The position numbers were made by a program, and so were the translations under genes. The notes under the pieces were generated by a model. It saw nothing but the letters and a program-made list of their open reading frames with translations, did not search any database and was not told where the DNA came from. From an uncultured Opitutaceae bacterium (GTDB lineage: Bacteria > Verrucomicrobiota > Verrucomicrobiia > Opitutales > Opitutaceae), in NCBI GenBank assembly GCA_937902865.1, contig CALFNJ010000454.1, positions 1 to 9,917 on the forward strand: a stretch of 9,917 bases of DNA. The letters run 5' to 3'. This document shows positions 1 through 5,344 of the stretch, one piece after another. The stretch's first letter is position 1. Each line of letters begins with the position of its first letter.

Positions 1-94
1 ATGCATGGGCAGGCGCGTGAACCCCGCCAGGGCCGGAAGGCAGCAACGGTAACGACGTCCTCCTAGTGCCGTGGAGTGCCTGGCCACTTTTTTT
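1..94 (+). ncRNA. ffs: Signal recognition particle RNA (4.5S/small SRP RNA), 5' end cut by window
   Basis: This is the RNA scaffold that binds Ffh and targets ribosomes making membrane or secreted proteins to FtsY. The conserved domain IV tip is visible: CCAGG at 27-31, a GGAA tetraloop at 35-38 closed by CC/GG, then AGCA at 42-45, matching the CAGG/AGCA symmetric loop that Ffh recognises. The downstream strand (about 46-87) holds the AGTGCCGTGGAGTGCCTGGCC stretch, which would pair with the missing 5' half. A run of seven T (88-94) follows and probably ends transcription, with the closing stem of the RNA acting as terminator hairpin. The size suits the small bacterial form of about 100 nt. 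The 5' end and promoter lie outside the window. An ffs gene just upstream of dnaX is a common bacterial arrangement. The exact 3' end is estimated from the T run. Confidence 0.9.
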
Positions 95-144
95 GCCCGG
101 ATGCGGCGATGCCTGATTAACAAGGCAGGGGATGGCCAAACCGT

Positions 145-216
145 TTCACACAGAGACACGGAGGACACAGAGACCGATCCGTGGATTTCTCTGTGTCCGC
201 CGTGTCTCTATGTGAA
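145..216. repeat. Palindromic intergenic repeat, copy 1 (CACAGAGACAC family)
   Basis: Two 29-base arms (145-173 and 188-216) are inverted copies with 27 of 29 positions matching. They are separated by 14 bases. Each arm carries the core CACAGAGACAC. The pair would fold into a long hairpin in RNA or a cruciform in DNA. It lies between the SRP RNA and dnaX, about 50 bases after the SRP T run. A related copy lies at 5162-5265. The two differ by indels and substitutions, so this is a dispersed family and not a recent duplication. Reading frames through it give peptides such as HRDTEDTE, which are artefacts. No target-site duplication or transposase was seen. It may be a REP-like or MITE-like element; its function is unknown. 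Confidence 0.85.
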
Positions 217-286
217 CCCATCCGGAAATCGTTTGCGGCGGAAATTTCAGTTGCACCGTGCGCTTTCCGGTTTGCACTAACGCGCA

Positions 287-1450
287 GTGTCTTCCCCCGG
301 CTATCAAGTCATCGCCCGCAAGTGGCGTCCGCAGACGTTCGATGACGTGGTCGGCCAGGACCACGTGGTCCGGACACTGAAGAACGCCATCGCCCGGGGA
401 CGCATCGCCCACGCCTATCTGTTCGTCGGGCCGCGCGGCACGGGCAAGACTTCCACCGCTCGCATTTTCGCCAAGGCGCTCAACTGCACCGGCGGCCCGA
501 AGGTTGATTTCGATCCCAAGGATCCGGCCTGCGTCGCGATCGCGGAAGGCTCGCACCTCGACGTGATCGAGATCGACGGCGCGTCGAACAACGGCGTCGA
601 CCAGGTGCGCGATCTCCGCGACACCGCGCGTTACGCGCCGGCGCAGGGGAAGTACAAGATCTACATCATCGACGAGGTGCACATGCTCTCGACCGCGGCA
701 TTCAACGCGCTGCTCAAGACCCTTGAGGAGCCGCCGCCGCACGTGAAATTCGTCTTTGCGACGACCGAGGTGCAGAAGGTGCTGCCGACGATCCTTTCGC
801 GCTGCCAGCGCTTCGACCTGAAACCGATCCCGGCCGAGTTGATTGTGGAGCGGCTGAAACACATCGCCCAGGCGGAGAAGATCACGGCGAGCGACGCCGC
901 GCTGGCGTGCATCGCCCGCATGGCGGACGGCGGCATGCGCGACGCGCAGTCGATCTTCGACCAGATGATTTCCTTCTGCGGCAACCAGATCGCCGAGCCG
1001 GATGTCCTCGATGTCTATGGCCTCGTCGCGGCCGACAAGGTCGCCGAGCTGGCCGCGGCGCTGGCGGCGGGAGATCATCCGAAGATCGTCGCGCTGGTGG
1101 ACGAATGCGACGCCAACGGCCGCGATCTGGTCCGGTTGCTCTCCGACCTGCAGGCTCTGGTGCGCACCGCGCTGCTCGATGCGATTGCGAAGGGTGGCCG
1201 CAGCGAACAACTGGGCGGAACGCCGATGACCACCGAGCAGCTCACGCGTCTGCTGGACGGTCTTCGTGAGGGCGAGGGCGGGGTGAAACTCGGTTTGGCT
1301 GAGAAAATCAATTTCGAGGTCACCCTGCTGAAGGCCGTGGAAGCGAGCCGGGCGCGGGCGATCGACAGTCTGATCAAGGAGCTGGCCGCGCTGGCTGACG
1401 AAGCTCCGGCGCCGGCTGCCGCGGCCGACAGCGAAAAAAAAAAGGACTGA
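287..1450 (+). CDS. dnaX: DNA polymerase III clamp-loader subunit DnaX, 0-frame product (gamma-like)
   Basis: DnaX is the AAA+ ATPase of the clamp loader, which opens the beta clamp and places it on primed DNA at the replication fork. The 387-residue 0-frame product has an N-terminal KWRP-x-TFDDVVGQ motif, Walker A GPRGTGKT (48-55), Walker B IIDEVH with D129/E130, the sensor-1 region FATTE (157-161), the SRC arginine-finger motif (171-173, R172) and GGMRDAQS in the sensor-2 region (about 215-222). A helical collar domain follows to about 350. The zinc module is reduced: only C67 and C82 remain of the usual four cysteines. GTG at 287 is the only sensible start, because an in-frame TAA lies at 278-280. 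No Shine-Dalgarno sequence precedes it. The frame ends at TGA 1448-1450, just after an A10 run, as expected for a gamma form made at a tau/gamma recoding site. Length is close to E. coli gamma. Identity is very secure. Confidence 0.95.
   Translation: MSSPGYQVIARKWRPQTFDDVVGQDHVVRTLKNAIARGRIAHAYLFVGPRGTGKTSTARIFAKALNCTGGPKVDFDPKDPACVAIAEGSHLDVIEIDGASNNGVDQVRDLRDTARYAPAQGKYKIYIIDEVHMLSTAAFNALLKTLEEPPPHVKFVFATTEVQKVLPTILSRCQRFDLKPIPAELIVERLKHIAQAEKITASDAALACIARMADGGMRDAQSIFDQMISFCGNQIAEPDVLDVYGLVAADKVAELAAALAAGDHPKIVALVDECDANGRDLVRLLSDLQALVRTALLDAIAKGGRSEQLGGTPMTTEQLTRLLDGLREGEGGVKLGLAEKINFEVTLLKAVEASRARAIDSLIKELAALADEAPAPAAAADSEKKKD
1434..1444 (+). promoter_or_regulatory. dnaX slippery site (A10 run with A AAA AAG heptamer)
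   Basis: Ten A residues (1434-1443) are followed by GG. In the dnaX frame this reads GAA AAA AAA AAG GAC TGA, so the last seven bases (1438-1444) are exactly A AAA AAG, the E. coli dnaX -1 frameshift heptamer. The stop comes one codon later. The -1 frame is open from the site to 1821. Either -1 ribosomal slippage or transcriptional slippage adding one A, as known for Thermus dnaX, would produce the long form. A small hairpin (1480-1484 with 1489-1493) lies 35 bases downstream, too far to be a typical stimulator, and no upstream Shine-Dalgarno-like stimulator is seen. That leans towards RNA-polymerase slippage. A homopolymer sequencing error is the plain alternative. Confidence 0.75.
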
Positions 1451-1821
1451 TTGATCGGCTGGAGACCCGGCTCTCGCAGACGCTGGGTAGCGTGGCAGAA
1501 GCCACCGAGCCCGCGAAAGTGGAGACGATCGCGGAGGTGACCGATGCCGTTCCCGCGGCGGACGGCGGCAACGTCTGGCCGGACGAGGCGGCGGAATCGG
1601 CTTTCCTCGCCGAAGCCCGGACCAATGGAGAAACTCCTCAAGTTGCGACCGTCACGGCAGCCGAGCCGGAGGTGGAAAACGAGACGGACGGGAAGGAGCT
1701 GCCGCCGCTCGACGACTTGGTGAAACGGATTCCGCCCGACGTGCGGGACGTGCTCGACGATCTTTTCCGTGCGAAATTCACCGGCGTGCGCCGAGTGCCA
1801 AAAAAATCGCTCAAAACCTGA
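1444..1821 (+). CDS. dnaX: DnaX tau C-terminal extension (reached by -1 frameshift)
   Basis: Read in the -1 frame from GGA at 1444, this adds 125 residues to the first 386 of DnaX, giving a tau-like protein of 511 aa. No stop intervenes. The GTG at 1492 that an ORF caller would pick is an internal valine codon with no ribosome site, so a separate small gene is unlikely. The segment begins LIDRLETRLSQTLGS, which looks helical. It passes through a long acidic, Ala/Glu-rich linker and ends in a compact segment with PPLDDLVKRIPPDVRD (about 1711-1758) and a basic tail (RRVPKKSLKT). In E. coli the tau-specific part tethers DnaB helicase and the polymerase alpha subunit. This extension is much shorter than the E. 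coli one, so equivalent contacts are inference. The terminal IPPDVRDVLDDLF segment is the best candidate partner-binding peptide. Confidence 0.75.
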   Translation, partial: GLIDRLETRLSQTLGSVAEATEPAKVETIAEVTDAVPAADGGNVWPDEAAESAFLAEARTNGETPQVATVTAAEPEVENETDGKELPPLDDLVKRIPPDVRDVLDDLFRAKFTGVRRVPKKSLKT

Positions 1822-2027
1822 GTCGGAGGCGTGGGGTGAATGGATCGAGGTGGACCGTGACCTCCGGGCGCGGTCGGTTTGCGGGGTTCTCTCCGCCGCC
1901 CGGAGCTCGGCGGCCACCCTTTTCGGGAGGTTTGGAAACCGGTTGGTGATTGCGGCGCCGAAACGGGAATCCCAAGGGACGCCCCGACATCGGAATTCGG
2001 TTTCGCTGCCGAACCGATCTGCCGTTT

Positions 2028-2456
2028 CTAGCGGCGGTCTTTGCGCTCGATCCAGATTGAGCCGGCGTCGCGGCGGCCTTCGACGGAGTGGAGGTAGAAA
2101 TAGGTTTCCACAGCCTGCCCGGCGAAAGGTGCGAGCAGTGCGATCGCGGCGCGACGGTACAGGCCCTCGGCGGTGCCTTCGAGCTGGTCGAGTCGAGCCA
2201 GGCACGCGGCATCCACGACCCAGACTTCGCCCTCGACGCCGGCTTGATCGCCGGGCCAGGCGATCATGCCGGGATAGTCACCCAGATCGAAGAGGCGAAA
2301 GCCGGCGGCGGTGCGCGCGGTTCCGAGGAAGGACTGGCCGCGCAGGAACGCGTGATTGTTGAACCCTCGTTTCAGGCTGCCGTAGACGAAAATCTTCGAG
2401 CCAGGACCCGCGGGCCGCGCGTCCCTGCCTGGATTTGCCGGGAAATCCTGATTCAC
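2028..2456 (-). CDS. Gamma-glutamylcyclotransferase-like (AIG2/GGACT-fold) protein
   Basis: A 142-residue protein with the AIG2/gamma-glutamylcyclotransferase fold. Motifs are IFVYGSLKRG (22-31, the YGSL cavity loop that holds the gamma-glutamyl group), GDYPGMIAW (59-67), VEGEVWVVD (74-82) and LDQLEG (89-94). E93 aligns with the catalytic glutamate in the LDDFE motif of human GGACT. Family members release 5-oxoproline from gamma-glutamyl amines or peptides; the substrate here cannot be told. No signal peptide or membrane segment is present, so it is probably cytoplasmic. The longer upstream frame is an antisense-frame shadow of the phosphatase gene. The chosen GTG start at 2454-2456 overlaps the phosphatase TGA as GTGA, implying translational coupling, and leaves a short N-terminal tail before the fold. 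It is third and last in the minus-strand operon and converges on dnaX across about 206 bases with no convincing terminator. Confidence 0.85.
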   Translation of the reverse strand: MNQDFPANPGRDARPAGPGSKIFVYGSLKRGFNNHAFLRGQSFLGTARTAAGFRLFDLGDYPGMIAWPGDQAGVEGEVWVVDAACLARLDQLEGTAEGLYRRAAIALLAPFAGQAVETYFYLHSVEGRRDAGSIWIERKDRR

Positions 2457-3385
2457 GAAGAGGCAGAGCCGCTTGGCGCGCCGACGGTCGCCGGCGTGCC
2501 ATCGGCGGAGATCTCGATCACGAGGGCCGTGGTGTTGTCGCGACCGGAGCTGGTCACCGAGGTGGTCACGAGGCGTTGCGCGGAGGTCTGCGCGGCTTCG
2601 GCCACGGCGGGAGTGCGGATGAGTTCCTCGATCTGGCGGTCCCACAAGCCATCGACGAGTCCATCCGAGCAGATCAGGAAACGATCGCCGGGCGAGTGGC
2701 CGACGGCGCCGATATGCGGATCGATGAACTGGTGACCGGCGCCGAGCGCCTGCTGGAGCGCGTTGCGACGCGGATGGGTGCGCGCCTCGCGCTCGTTGAG
2801 CTGGCCCTTGCGCCGGAGCCAGCCGACGTGGCTGTGATCGTGCGTGACCTGGACCAGGCCGCCGTCGCGGGGGAGATAGTAGATGCGACTGTCCCCGAGA
2901 TGGGCGAAGTACATCCATTCCGGCCGGAACCAGCACAGGCTCAGCGTGGCGCCCATGCCGGAGAGCTCCTCGTAGGCGGACCCGAGCTTGAGCATGTCGG
3001 CGTGGATCGCGGAAAACAGTTCGCTGAGGATGTCATTGAAGCCGCTGGCGAGGCCGGCGGCGGACATCCGAAAGCTGCGCGGCAAAAGCTTGGTGATGCG
3101 GTCGACCGCGATGCGGCTGGCGAATTCGCCGGACTTCGCGCCGCCCATGCCGTCGCTCACGGCGAAGACAAAATCCGCGCCAGTGAGGGAGGAATGGCCG
3201 GTTTTGCCCAGGTAGCGGACCTCGTGTCCGTCGAACTTCAGCGCGAGGAAGGAATCCTCGTTGTTGCTGCGGATGCGGCCCCGGTCGGTGACACCCGACC
3301 AGTCGAGCGCGAGCGCCGGAAGCGGGGCGGGCGAGCCGGAGACGGGCGACGGAGAGGAATCGTCGGACGGAGAGGGGACGCTCAT
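2453..3385 (-). CDS. PP2C-family (PPM) Ser/Thr protein phosphatase
   Basis: A metal-dependent protein phosphatase of 310 residues that removes phosphate from Ser/Thr. The PPM motifs occur in order: RIRSNNEDSF (E43, D44), the metal-binding loop VSDGMGG (D78, G79), SGMGATLSL (142-150), AHLGDSRIYYL (D165, R167), RNALQQALG (207-215), CSDGLVDGL (D241) and GRDNTTALVI (D283, N284). All expected metal-binding acidic residues are present, so it should be active with Mn2+/Mg2+. The first 25 or so residues are a Ser/Pro-rich flexible tail. There is no membrane segment, so it is a free cytoplasmic enzyme of the Stp/PrpC kind. The ATG at 3383-3385 overlaps the kinase-like gene's stop as ATGA, and its own stop overlaps the next start as GTGA. 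The immediate upstream partner is a kinase-like gene, suggesting an opposing pair. No Shine-Dalgarno sequence precedes the start. Confidence 0.93.
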   Translation of the reverse strand: MSVPSPSDDSSPSPVSGSPAPLPALALDWSGVTDRGRIRSNNEDSFLALKFDGHEVRYLGKTGHSSLTGADFVFAVSDGMGGAKSGEFASRIAVDRITKLLPRSFRMSAAGLASGFNDILSELFSAIHADMLKLGSAYEELSGMGATLSLCWFRPEWMYFAHLGDSRIYYLPRDGGLVQVTHDHSHVGWLRRKGQLNEREARTHPRRNALQQALGAGHQFIDPHIGAVGHSPGDRFLICSDGLVDGLWDRQIEELIRTPAVAEAAQTSAQRLVTTSVTSSGRDNTTALVIEISADGTPATVGAPSGSASS

Positions 3386-3798
3386 TGCGCGGCGGAAGGC
3401 TTGAGGGAAACGGAATTCGCATCCCCGTCGAGCAGCGTCGCAAACTCGAAATCGATGACGCAGAACCGGCCGTCGGCGGCCCGGTAGGTGATGTTGCGCA
3501 GCTCGTGGTCCTCGTGGCGCACGCCGTATTGCTCGAGCTCGGCGAAGATCTCCTTCTGGCGCTCGGGATTGAGCTGATCGACGCGAGTGCCGCAGTTGGT
3601 GGTGACGATCTTCAGGGTCTCGGGATCCACCTCCAGCAGCCTGGGCACGAAGGTGCAGCCCCGTTCCTCCAGGCGACGCAGGACCCGGACCTCGTGGTTG
3701 AACCGTTCTTGGGCGAGATGACCCCGGAAAGTCTTGTGAACGCGCCCATCGTAGCTGATGCGAACCAGCGCCCGGGCGGTGTCCTTCATTTCACGCAT
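3382..3798 (-). CDS. Minimal protein-kinase-like protein (138 aa)
   Basis: A very short protein with what reads as a stripped-down protein-kinase core. K22 (VHKTF) fits the beta-3 lysine, E36 (NHEVRVLRRLE) the helix-C glutamate, H95-E-D97 with N102 (RHEDHELRNITY) the HRD-x4-N catalytic loop, and D116-F-E118 (VIDFEFAT) the DFG metal loop in a DFE form, as in RIO/Bud32-like small kinases. Spacing of D97 to N102 is canonical. There is no clear glycine-rich loop, the catalytic-loop lysine is E99, and the C-lobe ends soon after DFE, so substrate binding must differ from a full-size kinase of about 250 residues. It may be active, a pseudokinase or a small-molecule kinase. The start is ATG 3798; ATG 3789 (M4) is equally possible, and neither has a Shine-Dalgarno sequence. 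It is first in an operon with a PP2C phosphatase (ATGA overlap) and divergent from glnII. Confidence 0.72.
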   Translation of the reverse strand: MREMKDTARALVRISYDGRVHKTFRGHLAQERFNHEVRVLRRLEERGCTFVPRLLEVDPETLKIVTTNCGTRVDQLNPERQKEIFAELEQYGVRHEDHELRNITYRAADGRFCVIDFEFATLLDGDANSVSLKPSAAQ

Positions 3799-3845
3799 GG
3801 AGAACGCAACAGTCGCCCGGTTTCGGATGCTGGCAAGCGCGACTT

Positions 3846-3889
3846 ATTTGCGAAAGCCCCTGCAAATCCGATTGATGGAGGCAAATCCG
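3846..3889. promoter_or_regulatory. Repeated GCAAAT half-sites upstream of glnII promoter
   Basis: Three copies of one hexamer lie in the kinase-glnII divergent region: ATTTGC at 3846-3851 (inverted), GCAAAT at 3862-3867 and GCAAAT at 3881-3886. The last two extend to the identical 9-mer GCAAATCCG (3862-3870 and 3881-3889), 19 bases apart, roughly two helical turns. The first two form an inverted pair with a 10-base gap. They end 27 bases upstream of the -24 element. This position suits activator or enhancer binding for a sigma-54 promoter, or control of the divergent kinase operon. They do not match the classical NtrC palindrome TGCAC-N7-GTGCA well. The binding protein is unknown. Confidence 0.4.
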
Positions 3890-3915
3890 TGCATGAACAA
3901 AACTTCTGGTTGCTC

Positions 3916-3931
3916 TGGCATGTAAGGTGCT
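3916..3931 (+). promoter_or_regulatory. Sigma-54 (-24/-12) promoter of glnII
   Basis: The sequence TGGCATGTAAGGTGCT fits the RpoN consensus TGGCACG-N4-TTGCW with two mismatches. The invariant GG (3917-3918) and GC (3929-3930) have the required 10-base spacing. Transcription would begin about 12 bases after the GC, near 3942, leaving a 5' leader of roughly 90 bases before the glnII ATG at 4035. Sigma-54 control of glutamine synthetase through NtrC-like activators under nitrogen limitation is well established in other bacteria, including for glnII in rhizobia. Here it is inferred from the motif and position. Confidence 0.7.
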
Positions 3932-4034
3932 GAATTCTGGCCCAAGTTTTCGTTTTTTTGAGCGTCCGGGACCCTCGGTCTCTGCGTTCAGGGCACGAGA
4001 GCCCTCACTCATCCTTCATCAACCCGACCCAACA

Positions 4035-5069
4035 ATGGCCAAATACAAATTGGAATACATCTGGCTCGACGGCTACACGCCGCTCGCGAGCCTGCGCAGC
4101 AAGACGCAGATCAAGGAATTCGCGAGCTTCCCGAAGCTTGCCGAACTGCCCAACTGGGGCTTCGACGGAAGCTCCACGCAGCAGGCGGAAGGCAAGAGCT
4201 CCGATTGCGTCCTGAAGCCCGTCGCGGTCTTCCCGGATTCGACCCGGAAGAACGGCGTGCTGGTCATGTGCGAGGTGATGATGCCGGACGGCAAGACGCC
4301 GCACGTGTCGAATTCCCGCGCCACGATTCCGGATGATCCGGACACCTGGTTCGGCTTCGAGCAGGAATATTTCTTCTTCAAAGACGGCGCTCCCCTCGGC
4401 TTCCCGCCGGGCGGCTTTCCGAGCCCGCAGGGCCCGTACTACACCGGCGTCGGCTACAAGAACGTCGGCTGCATCGCCCGCGAGATCGTCGAGAAGCACA
4501 TCGACATCTGCCTCGATGCCGGAATCAACATCGAGGGCATCAACGCCGAAGTGGCGAAGGGCCAGTGGGAATTCCAGATCTTCGGCAAGGGCTCGAAGAG
4601 CGCCGCTGACCAGATGTGGGTCGCCCGCTACATCCTCGCCCGCCTGGGTGAGGGTTACGGCGTCGACATCGAATGGCGCTGCAAGCCGATCCTCGGGCCG
4701 TTCAACACGCCGCTCGATTGGAACGGCTCCGGCATGCATGCCAACTTCTCGACGAAGCACATGCGCGAGACGGGCGGTAAGCCCTACTTCGAGAAGCTGA
4801 TGGCCGCGTTCAACCAGTTCCGCGACGAGCACATCGCCGTCTACGGACCGGAGAACCACCTCCGCCTCACGGGTCTCCACGAGACGCAGTCGATCGACAA
4901 GTTCAGCTACGGCCTGGCCGATCGCGGCGCTTCGATCCGTGTTCCGCACAGCTTCGTCAACAACGGCTACAAGGGCTACCTCGAGGACCGTCGTCCGAAC
5001 TCCGCCGCCGACCCGTACCTGGTCGCCGGCCGGATCATCAAGACGATCCAGAGCGTTCCGACCGCCTAA
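4035..5069 (+). CDS. glnII: Glutamine synthetase type II (GSII)
   Basis: It joins ammonia to glutamate with ATP to make glutamine, in the cytoplasm, as the main nitrogen-assimilation step. At 344 residues it is a short, eukaryote-like GSII and not the 470-residue GSI. Features: an N-terminal beta-grasp region with LEYIWLDGY and NWGFDGSST, the catalytic FGFEQEYFF with metal ligands E109/E111, INAEVAKGQWEFQ (the second glutamate cluster), NGSGMH (230-235, ATP/glutamate site), and LRLTGLHETQSIDKFSYG followed by DRGASIRVP, the signature binding glutamate and phosphate. The tyrosine adenylylation site of GSI is not part of this type. The ATG at 4035 is chosen because MAKYKLEYIWLDG is the typical N-terminus; the frame extends upstream without family-like sequence. 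No Shine-Dalgarno sequence precedes it. It is preceded by a -24/-12 promoter and followed by a strong terminator, so it is probably monocistronic. Confidence 0.95.
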   Translation: MAKYKLEYIWLDGYTPLASLRSKTQIKEFASFPKLAELPNWGFDGSSTQQAEGKSSDCVLKPVAVFPDSTRKNGVLVMCEVMMPDGKTPHVSNSRATIPDDPDTWFGFEQEYFFFKDGAPLGFPPGGFPSPQGPYYTGVGYKNVGCIAREIVEKHIDICLDAGINIEGINAEVAKGQWEFQIFGKGSKSAADQMWVARYILARLGEGYGVDIEWRCKPILGPFNTPLDWNGSGMHANFSTKHMRETGGKPYFEKLMAAFNQFRDEHIAVYGPENHLRLTGLHETQSIDKFSYGLADRGASIRVPHSFVNNGYKGYLEDRRPNSAADPYLVAGRIIKTIQSVPTA

Positions 5070-5095
5070 GGTTCAAACGCATTTGTCCGCTTTCG

Positions 5096-5129
5096 CGGCG
5101 CCATCCTCACGGATGGCGCCGTTTTTTTT
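5096..5129 (+). terminator. Rho-independent terminator of glnII
   Basis: A perfect 11-bp stem (5096-5106 with 5111-5121) closes a TCAC tetraloop and is followed directly by eight T. It begins 26 bases after the glnII stop and ends the glnII transcript before the palindromic repeat. Confidence 0.93.
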
Positions 5130-5161
5130 GAACCGTCTGCCATTGGATTGCCGGGGAAACG

Positions 5162-5265
5162 TTCGGAATTCACCACAGAGACACAGAGGCACGGAGATCA
5201 ATCTTCGGACGAAATTCGGCGGCGGTTTTCTCCGTGCCTCTGTGTCTCTGTGGTGAAATTCCGAA
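5162..5265. repeat. Palindromic intergenic repeat, copy 2 (CACAGAGACAC family)
   Basis: Core arms of 29 bases (5169-5197 and 5229-5257) are perfect inverted copies. The pairing continues outwards through TTCGGAA (5162-5168) and TTCCGAA (5259-5265) with one bulged A at 5258. The internal spacer is 31 bases (5198-5228). It shares the ACAGAGACAC core with the 145-216 element, but its arms are better preserved. It sits between the glnII terminator and the ligase gene. A GTG inside the right arm (5234) lies in frame with the ligase and is a false start generated by the repeat. If transcribed it would fold into a very stable hairpin with no T tract. Such copies may be REP-like palindromes or MITE relics; no transposase is nearby. 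Confidence 0.9.
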
Positions 5266-5344
5266 TTTTGCGGACTGCCTTTTTGTCGTGAAGCACGGGA
5301 CCTCCGAGGCCAAGCTGCCTTCGGCCCTGCGCCTCCGCTTTCCG

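Noticed and set aside
251..279. TTGCAC repeated at 251 and 272 as a possible -35 element for dnaX
   Set aside because: No matching -10 hexamer at about 17 bases, and dnaX may be read from the upstream SRP region or an unseen promoter.
146..1210. Long minus-strand open frame of 354 codons across dnaX and the first palindrome
   Set aside because: It lies antisense to a secure dnaX gene, its product is an Arg/His/Leu/Asp-rich composition typical of antisense shadow frames in GC-rich DNA, and part of it reads through the palindromic repeat.
1492..1821. Separate small hypothetical gene after dnaX starting at GTG 1492
   Set aside because: The frame is open back to the A10 run without a stop, there is no ribosome site, and the position is that of the tau extension.
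1893..1924. Possible dnaX terminator (CCGCCG / CGGCGG hairpin, then a short T run)
   Set aside because: Only a 6-bp stem with a 9-base loop, and the T4 run lies seven bases away. Nothing else in the 206 bases between dnaX and the GGCT-like gene is convincing.
1998..2016. Hairpin after the GGCT-like gene (CGGTTTCG / CGAACCG)
   Set aside because: Imperfect with a bulge and no T tract on the minus strand.
2028..2936. Longer 302-codon version of the GGCT-like gene
   Set aside because: Its first 160 residues are the antisense-frame shadow of the PP2C gene; the GTGA overlap at 2453-2456 gives a family-sized protein.
2435..3487. Plus-strand open frame of 350 codons opposite the phosphatase
   Set aside because: Shadow frame opposite PP2C, whose motifs are complete; the plus-strand product shows no family motif.
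3942..4034. Glutamine riboswitch or attenuator in the glnII leader
   Set aside because: Only a 5-bp hairpin (3990-3994 with 4001-4005) was found, and no glnA-type riboswitch core could be recognised.
5234..5344. Upstream GTG start for the ligase gene
   Set aside because: The GTG lies in the right arm of the palindromic repeat; the peptide MPLCLCGEI is a by-product of the repeat.
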